From contig OZ218953.1 of the NCBI GenBank assembly GCA_965112735.1, positions 1,922,001-1,986,000 on the forward strand: 64,000 bases of DNA. The letters run 5' to 3'. The notes beneath the pieces were generated by a model. That model saw only the letters and a list, made by a program, of their open reading frames with translations. It was not told the DNA's origin and did no database searches. The translations under genes and the position numbers were made by a program. Of the stretch, positions 10,701-22,183 are shown in pieces. The stretch comes from Phaeosaccion multiseriatum. Its lineage: Eukaryota; Ochrophyta, other classes. Position 1 is the stretch's first letter, and every line of letters begins with the position of its first letter.

Positions 10701-13391
10701 GCACCACCACCATCAGCACCACCATCAGCAGCAGCACCACCACCACCACCACCACCACCACATACTGGCTGAAGCACACAACTACGCACGCGCACACACA
10801 CACGCACGCACGTACGCACGCACGCACACACACACACACCCGCGTATATTCATACCCTTACCCCTGATGGTCTTCTGCAGAAGGACGGCTTTGCCCTCCA
10901 GCAGCACGGACACGACATTTGTGATCTCCGTGAGGCGATGCGACTGCAGGTCCTCCATACTCACACTGGCTCGGCGAGGGACCCGAGCGCCGCTACTGAG
11001 CTCCATGTTCATGCTGCCTCTACGAGAGGCGCGAATGCTTCTGCGCTGAGCAGCAGCAGAGGCGCCAGGGCTGAGGAGAGATGAGGCCTTTTGGTTGGCG
11101 AGGGGGGAGGGAGAAGGCAGGGGGGTGGCTGACTCTCCTTCTGCGGCGCCAACCGCCAAAGAGGAGAGAGTGATTTGAAGCACAGGAGGAGGCATCGCCG
11201 CCGCTGCCGCTCCACCACTAGTGCCACTAGTACCAGCAGCCGCCGCTGGAACCCCCTTGTTGCCACTGTTGCTGCCCCTAAGCTTCTCTGTCGACGCGTA
11301 GCTCCAGCTCTGCAGAGGGCTGGTGGGCGCTATACCCTCCCCCCCCCAACCTCTGCTTCTGCATTTGCGCCCCCCCCGGTTTCCGCTTCCACTCCTCCCG
11401 GTAGGGTGATGAAGTATTCCCGCACCAACGCTCCTAGTGCTGCTTCCCGGCGGCTCTATCAACAGATCACCACCACCACCACCACCACCACGACCACCAC
11501 CGGAAGAGCCAACAAGATGGTGGTCTCTGATGACGGAGTGGGGGATGGCGCTCACCCCTCCACCCCTCTTCCTCGCCCTCTCTGCCCGTGCAATCGCCAA
11601 GCGGTACTTGTCCATTGCTCCGACAGCAGCGGCGTCACTCACGCCTCCTCCTGCCGCCGTGCCTCGGAGGTATCCCTTGTTGCGCGTAGTGGCAGTAGCT
11701 ACCCGCCCACTACCCCCCCCAGCATGCCCATCTCCTTCGCCCCCGGCTCCTCCTCCGCCTGCTGCTGCTGCTGCTCCTCCGCCTGCTGCTGCTGCTCCTC
11801 CTCCTCCTCCTCCTCCTCCTCCTGCTGCTGCTCCTCCTCCCTCGATACTCTCCTGGCCGCCGTCTCCTCCTGTCCCCCCTTTGACAAGGCCCGAGGGCTC
11901 GTCTCCCACCGACCTCAGCACTATGACTTCACCAAATGCCTCCACAGACAGCTTCGCTTCCTGCTCCGGCAAGATCCGCACCCCATCCGCGAAAGCAAAT
12001 GTGTAAGCCGGCATGGCGAGACCAAGTTGTAACCGTATCCGCCGCCGGAGACAGCGGAGAGAGTCGTCCGAGCCGAAAATCACCTCTGCGAAGGAGTTGG
12101 GGTACCCGTCGAGCTGCAGCCCAATCACCCCACCCACAGCCGAGGGCACTACATCTGGCGGCAGCGGCTGGAGCACTACTCCCCGAAGGAGGGCGGCACC
12201 ACGTGCGTCACCCGGAGTGGGTCCCGGACTCGTCGAGGTCCCGATGGAGGAGGAGGAGGAGCCCCCCCATGTGTGCGGCAAAGGCGCTGTGCTCGGCCGA
12301 CGCATGCTACCCATTATTGACCTCCTACCGCCGCTTGTACCAGTGCCAGTGGTGGTGATGATGCTGCTCCGGCCTTGCTGCTGCCCCTCTCCTCCTCCTC
12401 CTCTTCCTCCTCTTCCTCCTCTTCCTCCTCCTCCTCCTCCTCCTCCTCCTCCTCCTCCTCCTCCTCCTCCTCCTCCTCCTCCTCCTCCTCCTCCTCCTCC
12501 TCCACTGCTGTGCAAGAGGCGTCTCGACATGGAGAGAGACATACCCGTCAGGTTGTCCCGTATGTCCTGCTGCCCTTTGTACTTCTCTGCTTGGAGGGCC
12601 CGGTCTTTGGAAACCACTGCCCTGTGTTCTGCTGCTGTGCCGGGCGGGTCAGTTTCCACCTGTGATGGGCGGGGGAGGGAACGAGGGAGCGGGGAGGGTC
12701 TTCAGTTGCGCTGTGCATAGAAGAGCGAGGACAAGCGTAAGGAAGGGTATAGTCTTCTCTTGGTATTCACTGATGTACGACGAGCAGAATCCAGTCCTTC
12801 CCGCCCCCCCTCTCCTTCCCTTTGCCCTCCCCATGCTCTGCTTACCATGATATGAAATCTCGGATCCCACGGCTCCCTTTCTAACAGGGACTGCGTTAGG
12901 TGTCTCATAGTGTCCTCCTCTCGCCACCCAGCTGAAAAGCCTTGCGTCCCTGACCTGCCTGCCCTCGACGTTGTCTTGGGGCGCTTGCGAATCACTCTCT
13001 CCAAGTGCTGCCGCTCATTGTCATACACCTCAGTCAGGCTATGTGGGGTACCCCCGGACGAGAAAATCGTTGTTGCAGTTCCTCGATCTCTCCTCCGCAT
13101 CGCAGTGTAGTGTGCCTTGGCCGATCGGGGCTTCCCGTGGTCCTTCGCTGCCCTTACTACGGCCCCTCCTCTTGGAGACTGGTGGACTGCTTGCTGCACT
13201 GTTGCTGCCCCCCCCCCTCCCCCTTCCCTGCTGCTGGCACCTTCTCCGCTGAAAGCGAAGGTCTCTTGGAGGCCTCCTTTGCTCGTCAAAGCCTCTTCTA
13301 CCTCATCGGAGCTGATCATCACCTCGTTGTCGAAGAAGAGGACGTCTGAGGCTCCAAAAGGGTGAACCCCTTGTTCCTGAGTGCACGCCAT
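6782..13391 (-). CDS. Large multi-IQ-motif protein, probable calmodulin binder
   Basis: Exons 13391-12846, 12659-10862, 10471-10159, 9800-9392 and 9181-6782 join in phase to 1,821 residues with an ATG at 13391. From exon 3 into exon 5 there are about 13 IQ-like motifs, for example ITIQCAYRQHLARKEVARKR and IILQCLARQYLARRELRHRR. Such motifs bind calmodulin or centrin-type light chains. A Gly run in exon 2 precedes a region that looks like a ubiquitin-like or PB1-like fold (FAEVIFGSDDSLRCLRRRIR). The C-terminal 700 residues are Ala/Glu/Val-rich and disordered, with two copies of the AVGDTA repeat peptide. No myosin motor or kinase domain is present. Role unknown; cytoskeletal or centrosomal scaffolding is a guess. 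The 9181 acceptor (GGGGGGAAG) is weak but is the only one that keeps phase. Confidence 0.75.
7683..7708 (-). repeat. Copy of dispersed GTTGGTGATAC repeat
   Basis: The plus strand reads GCTGCTGTATCACCAACTGC inside a CTG tract, the reverse complement of the repeat core. On the coding strand it encodes Ala-Val-Gly-Asp-Thr-Ala in the IQ protein. Confidence 0.8.
7843..7866 (-). repeat. Copy of dispersed GTTGGTGATAC repeat
   Basis: Second copy about 135 bp further into the IQ-protein exon, identical over the 19-bp core GCTGTATCACCAACTGCTG and again read as AVGDTA. Sequence between the two copies is unrelated. Confidence 0.8.
10000..10135 (-). repeat. (CCT/AGG)n tract inside an intron
   Basis: An almost uninterrupted CCT repeat on the plus strand lies at the donor end of intron 3 (10158-9801) of the IQ gene. 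It creates long poly-Glu, poly-Ser and poly-Gly open frames that are not coding. Confidence 0.85.
10551..10577 (+). repeat. Intronic copy of dispersed repeat
   Basis: Reads CAGCAGTTAGTGATACAGCA, one mismatch from the consensus, within intron 2 (10861-10472) of the IQ gene. It lies opposite in orientation to the two exonic copies in the same gene. Confidence 0.7.
12388..12505 (-). repeat. (CCT)n tract encoding poly-Gly
   Basis: About 39 CCT units on the plus strand within exon 2 of the IQ gene. In the gene's own frame they encode a run of Gly just after residue 230. Confidence 0.8.
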
Positions 13392-13991
13392 CCGAGGCGA
13401 CGGTTCCTACTGGTGTTTTCTTATCTTTCCCTCTTGATCGTGCGGCTACCGCTGCTGGTACCCATCCTTACGAGCAGCATAGGCTGCTGCAGCACTCCAA
13501 GGGACAACTCTGCAATAGAAGTTACAGAAAAATCCTCACTCCGACGATCCGACGGCGGCTCATGTCCCTCTCCAAAACCAATGTATTGGGCGAGTCATCG
13601 AGCAAGTGAGTGAGTGAGGGCAAAGTTGTCTCATTACCCCACAGGCTACTGCTGAGAGGCCTGTGGATAACGCTACGTTCGATGACCTACCGCCCTTTTC
13701 TCGGGCGGTAGCAGGTAGCAGGCCGGCTGACGCTGGCTCTAGCAGGTAGCACATCAGGGTTCGACTACATCACTACCCCAGACTACAGCTTGTTGCTTGA
13801 TGACAACGGCCTGAAAGAGCCAACGCTGCATGGTCTTTCATGCCGCTGGACCTCTCATGCCGCAGCATCCGCCAACAGGCCGTATAGCCACGGGCAGTCA
13901 CATAACCTTGGCGGCCAGACCATTGGCTAGTCTGCGCACCCCACCTGGTCGGTATGAGCCCGACAACACGCTCTGCCCAAGCGCGCCAGAG
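13392..13991. other. Intergenic region with hairpins and a decayed foldback copy
   Basis: No credible gene. It holds the promoter of the IQ gene (which reads left from 13391) and the 3' side of the Sec23/24-like gene. Hairpins are visible: CCACAGGC pairing with GCCTGTGG (about 13640-13666) and TACCGCCC pairing with GGGCGGTA (13688-13710). The stretch 13722-13765 aligns with the right end of the foldback element at 41971-42013. Confidence 0.6.
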
Positions 13992-16284
13992 TCAAGCTTC
14001 GGTAACCAGCCGCACGAGTTTATCTATCCATGCCTGGTAGTTTGGAGTGCTGCCCAAGAGGACACTACCGCTGCCGCCTCGCCCCCCCTCTTCTTCCACG
14101 TCCCAGAGTGAGTGATCCTCAATCATCAGCTCCTGCAGGACAAAGCTGAAGTCACCACCACCACCACCACCACCACCACCCCTGCTACTGCCGCTGGTAC
14201 TGCTACTGGTCGCGCTCCTTCCCGCTCCACCCTCTGCCGCGCAAATCAACACTTCCATGGGCACAGGCATGAGCTGTTGCTTGCGAGTCCGGAGGTAGCG
14301 CCCAAGCATAGACTCTGGCGGGGGGGGGAAGGAAGGGACCACGGGAGGAGGTGGTAGGGCCTCTAGTGGTTCACTGCCATCGTTACAGGCACCAGCGGCA
14401 CCAGCAGCAGCAGCAGCAGCAGCTTCCTTGCTGCTGTCCAGGGGAGCAAGCGCAGTGTAGAAGACAGCGATGCGACCCATGCTCTCTAGGACGAAGATCC
14501 GTCCCAGCTTGCCGCTGAGCACTGCGGGCGTGCAAAGGGGCACACTGCTGGCGACGCGGGTATTCTGGTCCTCCATGCCCTGCATGTCTGGGTAAAGAAC
14601 GATGCCCAGCAGGGAGGCCTCCAGACTGAAAAAGAGGAGGAGGGGGAGGAGGGAGGGGAGGAGGGAGTCAAAGCAATGCCACAAAGAAGGAGCGATCATC
14701 GCGAGCGACGGAACGAGGGGCGGGAGGGTGTAGCGTCGAAATTGCGTCTCCCTCCTCCGCTCCTCCAAGACGCGCTGGCAGGCACATGCGACGATTGCTT
14801 GCCTCTCCCTCCCTAGCGAAGCTCTCACTCACCTCACTAGACGGCCGTAGACGGCAGCTCTCTCGTCCTCTTGCGTCTCACTGCCGCCGCAGCTGATGCC
14901 GCTGACACAACTGATGCCTCCCACTTTGGTACCTCCTCGTCCTTCTCCTCCTCCTCCTCCTCCACCACCACCACCACCACCACCACCACCACCACCACCA
15001 CCACCACCACCGCTTCTGCCTGCCTCGAAAGTAGTCTCTGGCAGGCGCAGCAGGGGAGAGAGGAGCAGACCATAGATCATGCGCAGCAGACTTCCGATCG
15101 AACCCGAGTCGAGAACCTCCACCAATGGCGGAGGGACGTATGGAGTCAACTCAACCTGCTGTTGTTGTTGTCTCACCAACTGTTGCTGCTGCTTCTTGTA
15201 ATGGCGCTCCTTGAGCACTCGCTGCTTCCTCTCGATGACATGGGTGGATGCGCAATAGATGAAGTTGGCCAGCCAGTCCCGGAGCAGAGCGCGAGCTTCG
15301 ACCAAGCCCTCTCTGGGCTCCCAAGAGGCCGAATTCAGAGGGTCAAGAAGCAAACAATACACACACACAAGCACACGCACACACACAGGAGGAAAGAGGG
15401 GGGAGGGGAGGGGAAGACATGGATGAGGAACGATCCCGAGTGCAGTTCCGCACAGAACTCTCGAGAGGAGAAGGGAGCAGAAGCCATCGCCAAATGACAG
15501 AGTAGTGTTCTCCCCGCCCGAGAGAAGCACGTCCACACTACTTCACTCACTACACGCCCACACTCCTTCACTCACTCACTCGCCCACCCACTCCTTCCCT
15601 CCCTCCCTCCCTTCCTGCCTCTCTCTCTCTCCTCACTCACTCACTCACTCACTCACTCACTCACTCACTCACTCACTCCCTCCCTCCCTCCCTCCCTCCC
15701 TCACTCACTCACTCACCCTCTGCTCGCTTCGGCCAAGACCTTGTGCAGAATCACCGCCACCGTGGCGTTTGGTTCCAGGGCCTCGATACAAAGCCCGATG
15801 TTCTGCGACACCTCCACAAGGCTCGTCATGACACGGAGTCTGCGCACCGTCACGAGCTTCGCTCCTCGCCTTCTCCGCCTCCGGCTCTGTCTCCTCTTTC
15901 CGCTGCCGTTGCTGCCTTGCCCGCTACCCTGCCCGCCTCCTCCTTCTCCTTCTCCTTCTCCTTCTCCCTCTCTATGTACATCCTCCGTGTTGGCATCCTC
16001 CTCCTCCTCCTCCTCCTCCTCCTCCTCCTCCTCATCATCATCACTATCCTCGACCGCGATGACTGCGGTGTATGAAAACGCCACTTGCACCGCCACCGCC
16101 GCCACCCCCTTGTCTGTCACACGCGCCCCTCCAATTTCCCGTCCCGTGTGCTCGAAATCAAAGCACAGAGTCTGCCAGGGGGAGCAGCACGGGAGATGCC
16201 ACAGCCCCTCTTCCTGCGTGTCCTCCAGCCCATTGCCGACCGCCAATGTCCCGTCGTCTTTGCTGCCGCTGCTCCTCCTCCTCC

Positions 16285-16315
<31 letters not shown>

Positions 16316-18036
16316 GCCAGTGCCACCACCGCTTCCGCTCCTACTCACTCCAACCCCAGGAGGGGTGCGCACCTTGATTAAACCGTCCCAAGCCCGGGGT
16401 CCGGCGAGGTCGGAGAGCAGAACAGGCACCAATGCCTCGGCTTTGTTCTCCCCTGGACGAGGGTGCAAGAGGGAGTGGAACAGTATGCTTCCCCCGGTCA
16501 AGGTGGCCAAGGGCCGGAGGGCACTCAGGCCCAGGCAGGAGGAAGAAGACGACGCACCATCGTCACCTTCTCCTCCTTCTCCTCCTCCTCCTCCTCCTCG
16601 TCCTATGTGCCCTCCTGATGCCCCTCCTTCTGCCACGGCCGCACTCAAGATACCGACCACCGTTACACAAACTCCATTCCTGGCCGCCCGTCGGGCCTGC
16701 TGGTTGTAAAAGTCGAACGCCGGGCCATCTGTTTGGTAAGGTTCGAACGCCCCTCCGCTTGCGGCTCCGACCCCCTCCTCCACCGCCCCTGGCCCAGCGT
16801 CAGGCTTTGTCCCGAGGAACAGAAGAATCTGCACTCCCGCGTACTTAAAGCCTTCGCAACCCCCCAACCCCCCCCCAAAAACGTTACCACCACCACCACC
16901 ACCACCACCACCACCACCACCACCACCGCCACCACCACCTTCGTTCTCCAGAAGGGCTTCTCGCTCGCCCAGCACAAGGTCGAGAAGTAGCCGTAAGGCC
17001 GTGCCTATGCAATTGCTGCGACCAAACTCCCCGGGCCCGTGTGCGCCTGTCCCTCTGCCGCTGGAGCTGCAGCAAACCTCTTCCAGGGCCCCAATGGCAT
17101 TGACCACCTTGGTCCTGCTGTTGTGCCCGCCGCCACCAGTATCGCTACTATTGCTGGTGCGGCTGCTACTACTGCTGCTACTGCTGCGAGTGCCCAGCGA
17201 AAGAGCAAGCTCGTCGAGTTGGAGTACATCACCGAGGTCTGAGGGAAGGGATACAGCTGCGCGCTGCTGCTGCTTGCCCCGAGACAGCAGCTGTTGAAGT
17301 AGGGCAGGTATTGGCAATTGGGCAAGGTCGGGACGGACGTCACACAGGGAGTGTGTGTTCAGAGACGAGAGACAGAGGCCGCAAAGAGGAGGGTGAGGGG
17401 GAGGAGTGGAGGTGGTGGTGGTGGAGAAGGAGGAGGAGGAGGAGATTGTGGAGAAGGAGCAGAAGAAGGAGAAGTAACAAAAGCGAAGGAAAGCGACGCA
17501 ATCCTCGAGCCCTCGCTGCCTCGTACCTCTGCGCCCTTGCTCCTCCCTCCGTTCCCCTCCTCCTCCTGCAAACCCCTGGCGACCGCGCTGCTAGCGGGCC
17601 CGCTACCACTGCTGCTGCTGCTGCTTACGCTGATGCCTGCATCGGAGGCAATGTCCACGAACTGTACATGGGGCAGCTCAGAGGACAAGTCGAAGAGCCC
17701 TACCCGATCCGAAGCTGTGACGAGCGCGAAGCGAGCGTCATCGGGAAGCGTGTGCACAAGGGCTCTCAAAGACACCATGACCGCTTCAATGTACTCCTTT
17801 CCTCCCAACTCGTCCACGACAGCAAGGTAGACTGGAGGCCGTTGAGCCGTCTGTTCCGCTACCAGGTAGCCTTGCGACTGCGGCTCATTCTGCGGTTGTC
17901 GCTGTCTTTGTCTCCGCTGCTGCTGCGGCTGCTGCTGCTCGTACGCATGTAGTTGGGACTCCTTGCTATCCAAGGGCAGCGGATACTCCACCACCTGCCA
18001 GGAGTCAAAGGAGGTCACCACGAACCACACACACAT

Positions 18037-18089
<53 letters not shown>

Positions 18090-19461
18090 CAGCGGAAGTA
18101 AGAGCGCGTTGCTCGGATGGGCTATCGAGACAGAGGAAAGCGCGTCGCAGCATATGTCGAAGGGCAGAAGACGGTAACGAGCAGACCCCACCCGAAGCCC
18201 TGCTCAGATGGAATGCTTGAAAGACCCTTCCTCGAGTATTGCGTCACCACGCACCGAGTATCGCAACTCCGGGAGGGACTGCTGTTGGTTCTTCGGGACA
18301 CAGTAGCGGCCCATTTGTGGGGTAATGGGGCTCTGCTCGCTGCACACCTGCGAGGGGTGCACCGTGGGGACGAGGAGGGTCGTTCAGTACGTAGCAACAG
18401 GTTAAAACATTCAGAAGCCAAGATTCCGTCAGGACGCGATGGTTTACGCAGGGTGATCAAAGGGCCTGAGTAAGAAGGCGGGCGGGCTGAAGCAAACAAC
18501 CACCATGCTCACTGCCTAAGCGAGAAAGCGAAAAAAGCCCCGGTAGAGACTTCAAACGACGGGACAGAGCATTGATTGGCAAAAGCCACCTACGTACCGA
18601 GCATTGCCACCAGCGGAGAGTTGTCACCACGAAGGGGTTGATGTACGCGAAGCAGTGGTGGCAGCGAGCAATCTGCTCAACAGGGATATCGATCAGATCT
18701 CCTCCCATGGCGACCCCCCCCCCTCCGCCCCAGCCGCCGCCTTCCTGTGAACGCCTCTTGCCACGAGGTCTGGGGCTTCTCGGTCTCCGGTTCCTACTGC
18801 CAGTGTTGGTGTTGACGTGGCTGCTGCTGAAGGTGCTGCTGCTCTTTCGGTGGGCAAAGGGCGTGACACAACAGGACCATGGCAATCCTGTTTCTTCCTT
18901 GACGTGCGCTGCGTGCGCGAAGAAGGGGGAGAGAGAAAGCGAGATAGGGCAGATGGAGTGTGTGCGAGCGTGTGTGTGAGGGAGAGGGAGGGACGGAGAG
19001 ATCAAAGAGAGACAACAGAGGGGGGGGGGAGAAAGCGAGATGGGGCGGATGGAGTGTGTGCGAGCGTGAGAGAGAGAGGGGGGGATCATAGAGAGGAGTA
19101 AGAGGGCGAGATGGAGAGAGGGTGCGTGATGAGTGAGAGCGAGGGAGGAGAGAGAAGGGTAGAGAGAGAGAAGAGGGAGAACGACAGGGGAGGAAAAAAA
19201 TAGATAGAGGGCCATAAACAGACAGAGTTGAGTGAGAGGCAGGGAGGGAGGACGCCCAAGAGGAGGTGCCTCTGTGCATCGACAAAAAGGCGGCAAGGAC
19301 TTACGTGAAGCAGGAAAGACATCTTGCGTGAATTTGATGTGCTCGAGGTGAGGAGGCAGCCGTTCCTCTGTGAACTCTCTGCCTCCCTTCCCCCCCGTCT
19401 GCTGCTGTTGGGTTTGCGCTGTAGTGTCCAGAGCCGACGAGGGAGGAACGACCGGCCTCAT
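13992..19461 (-). CDS. Divergent Sec23/Sec24-family COPII coat protein
   Basis: Exons 19461-19305, 18908-18598, 18347-18255, 17994-17527, 17290-15717, 15312-14833 and 14625-13992 join in phase to 1,238 residues. Domains follow Sec23/24 order. The zinc finger is RCHHCFAYINPFV...WWQCSVC (split by the second intron). The trunk vWA-like domain starts at RPPVYLAVVDELGG and includes LPDDARFALVTASDRVGLFD. A beta-sandwich/helical part includes EGLVEARALLRDWLANFIYC. A gelsolin-like end is LLGIVLYPDMQ and RIFVLESMGRIAVFYTA. The protein would coat ER-derived vesicles. It is longer than usual (Sec23 about 770 residues) because of Gly, Ser, Glu and Gln inserts. I cannot decide Sec23 versus Sec24. Intron 5 contains a long GTGA/GGGA repeat. 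Confidence 0.82.
15536..15716 (-). repeat. (TCAC/GTGA)n and (CCCT)n repeat at an intron donor
   Basis: On the coding (minus) strand the exon ends at 15717 and the intron begins GTGAGTGAGTGAGTGAGGGA, continuing as GTGA and GGGA repeats for about 170 bp. It belongs to intron 5 of the Sec23/24-like gene. Confidence 0.85.
18024..18088 (-). repeat. (AC/GT)n microsatellite in intron
   Basis: About 27 AC units on the plus strand within intron 3 (18254-17995) of the Sec23/24-like gene, upstream of the acceptor at 17995. Confidence 0.85.
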
Positions 19462-19895
19462 CTCAGGAACGAGCCGGAAAGGGACAGATCAAGAGCGCGA
19501 GAACAGCGGTAGAGAATAAAGACGGACAAAAGGGAGACACACAGAGACACAGAGAGCCAGAGAGGAAGAAGAGAGAGAGAGAGAGAGAGGAAAAGAAAAA
19601 AGGGAAATGCCGGAGAGCCGGGCCCGCGGGACAAAGTTTCAGTGCGATGGGGGGCTGGGATTGTGGGGATCGGGAGCGGCAGCAAAGAAAGAAGCGAAAA
19701 GAAAAAATTGTGGTACAAACAGAGACCAGCAAACCAGGTAGATTGAGCAATCGATTGTTGCTGCTTCAGATCGAGGCATTTCTCTGCGCGCCCGACATAA
19801 AGGAGTTGGACGCAGCATAAGGGGGAAGGGGGAAAGGGAAGTAGCAGCACGGGCAGGCGGGGCACGGAGGCGCGAGTGGAGCTACCTATAGGAAT
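19462..19895. promoter_or_regulatory. Divergent promoter region, Sec23/24-like / RPB10
   Basis: The 434 bp between two divergent ATGs. The left half is GA-rich on the plus strand (GAGAGA tract near 19575). No clear TATA or initiator element could be singled out. No gene is seen. Confidence 0.5.
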
Positions 19896-20117
19896 ATGAT
19901 TATTCCAGTGCGTTGCTTCACTTGCGGCAAGGTCATTGGCAACAAGTGGGAGAGCTACCTCAATCTTCTGCAGGCGGACGAGACGGAGGGAGACGCCCTG
20001 GACGCGCTGGGACTGAAGAGATACTGCTGCCGGCGGATGGTGCTTACGCACGTCGACCTCATCGAGAAGCTACTGAACTACAACACTCTTGAGCGGAGGG
20101 ACACTGCTTCGTCCTAA
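19896..20117 (+). CDS. RPB10: RNA polymerase subunit RPB10 (ABC10-beta)
   Basis: A 73-residue single-exon protein, the usual RPB10 length, shared by RNA polymerases I, II and III. It starts [20 protein letters not shown] and carries the paired Cys YCCRRM (Cys44 and Cys45), so the zinc site CxxC...CC is complete. The downstream [12 protein letters not shown] helix also matches the family. It is a nuclear assembly subunit that bridges RPB2 and RPB3. The ATG is the only one that gives the conserved N terminus. Next gene on the same strand begins 140 bp downstream. Confidence 0.97.
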   Translation: MIIPVRCFTCGKVIGNKWESYLNLLQADETEGDALDALGLKRYCCRRMVLTHVDLIEKLLNYNTLERRDTASS

Positions 20118-20256
20118 GAAGCTGAGCCGTAAGTAATATACCTACTACCAAAAGATCCTCAAGTCCTCCCCCCCCCTGCTCTGCTGATTGGTGCCGAGCA
20201 GCACAGCAGCAGTAGCAGCAGCAGCAGCGACAATAGATGTGACCAGCAGCATAAGA

Positions 20257-20736
20257 ATGATCTCTCGCTTGTTTTGGTGGTTGGGGGCGGGGGTCATCCT
20301 GCTGCTCTCCCTCGTGCAGCGCACACAGTGCTTTCAGCTTCTGCCCTCTAGAGCGGGAAGTGTCTTCAGCAGGAGGCCACGCTCAACATGCGGCGGCGGC
20401 AGCAGCAGCAGCAGCAGTTACGCTGTTGCAGGAAGGGATCAAGCCCCCCCTCCGCCCCGGGCGTATCTCGGCAGTCATCTTTTGAGGCATGCGTCGCTGG
20501 GTGGGGCGGAGAGCGAGACAACGACTGCTGCGGGGGGGGGGGAGACTGGGGCGGGTCTGGGGAGGCACGCGTCGCGGGGGATGTCCGATGCGGAGATGCG
20601 CGAGCTGGTGTTCGCCGGAGAGGAGGGCTGGATGGCAAGCGACATGAACCCGGCAGTCCAGAGGCAGGCAATGCAGGCAATGTTTGACGGCTTGGCTAGC
20701 GGGGGAGAAGAGGATGAAGGAAAGGAGGAAAATCTT

Positions 20737-20781
<45 letters not shown>

Positions 20782-22146
20782 GAGGAGGAGCAGCAGGACC
20801 GAGACACCCCCCCACTGGGGAGGCCACAACTGGATGCAGTAGAGGCGATCCCTTCTGCTGTTGAGGGAGGGTTTTATGGGAGCGATGAGGCGAAGAGACA
20901 GAGGTCCTTAGATCTGCAGGGCGATCTCACGTCGCTGATGACCGCAGCCCCGGCGAAGAAGAAGGAGATGCCGTCCATGGGCGATAGCGTCATGCATGAT
21001 GTAGTGTTTCGGAACGAGGAGGGGTTCGCCAAGACCTCCAACGATTTCAAGAAGAAGCTTCTCCTTGTCCGAAAAGAGGACCCTCCCATTCGCTTCGACG
21101 ATGAGGGTGAGTGAGTGAGGGAGTGTGTGGGTGGGTTGGTGAATGCATTTCTCAAGAGCCTCCTCCTTCCATGCCTTGACAGCAACAACACACAAGAGCG
21201 GATTTCGACTCTCTCCTCACCCACCTGCCCCCCCATCCCTCTCTTGTCTGCATTTGGATCTAAATTGTCACCTGCCTAATTACGTACATACCTACCCCCT
21301 TCTCTCCCTCCCTACCTACCTACCTTCCTTCCTCCCTCCCTCCCTCCCTCCCTCCCTTCCTTCCTCCCTACTTACCTACATCCTACCTCTACCCACCTAC
21401 CTACCTTCCTCCTTCTTCCTTCCTACCTGCCTACCTACCTACCTACATACCTACCTACATACCTACACCTACCTACCTACCTACCTACCTACCTACCTAC
21501 CTACCTACCTGCCTACCTACCTACCTACCACAGGCAATCTGCTTGAGAAGGAGCTGCAACCAGAGTCGCCAGAGGAGCGCGACGCGAGGCAGCTGGAAGC
21601 CATCCAGCGCGACTTGGAGAAAGAGATCGACTTGGCGTTCGGGGAGAGCGATTTGTGCCCTGTGTGCGACAGCCCAGCGTGGGACGACGAGCTCGACAAG
21701 TGGGGTATGTGCAACATCTGCTACGCTCAGGCAAAGGTGAGTGGAAAGATGTCCCAGTCCAGTCCTGAATGGATGGAAAAGTTTGCATTGTTGGTTGGCA
21801 TTGGGCATTGATTGGACCCCTTCTTTGGCTTGGCCTCTCGCTTGGCCTCTCCCTTTCTTTCTTCTTCTCTTCCTCCTTTTGTTGTATGTGTGCAAGTTGA
21901 GGTGTGTGGTGCGGTCGCCAGTTTGTATTGCCCGCTCTTTCCGTGTCCTGCTGTTTCGACGCACTCAACCTATCTTTTGCTGTTGCAATGCTGCTGTACT
22001 ACCAACTGCTACAGCTGGTGAAGCCTGTCCGGGCGGACGTGTACGAGAACACTCATCGCTCGACGAATATTAGCGTCACGCAGACACCCGTCAGCCCCTC
22101 GAGCAGCAATGCGCCTATCACACAGAGTCCGACCAACCAGCAGCCG

Positions 22147-22183
<37 letters not shown>

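Noticed and set aside
15536-15720. Regularly spaced direct repeats suggestive of a CRISPR array
   Set aside because: Units are 4 bp without spacers; it is a simple tetranucleotide microsatellite in a eukaryotic intron.
18457-19304. Ser/Leu-rich stretch inside the 334-codon minus-strand frame
   Set aside because: The part between 19304 and 18909 is a CT-rich intron of the Sec23/24-like gene; only the two ends of that frame are coding.
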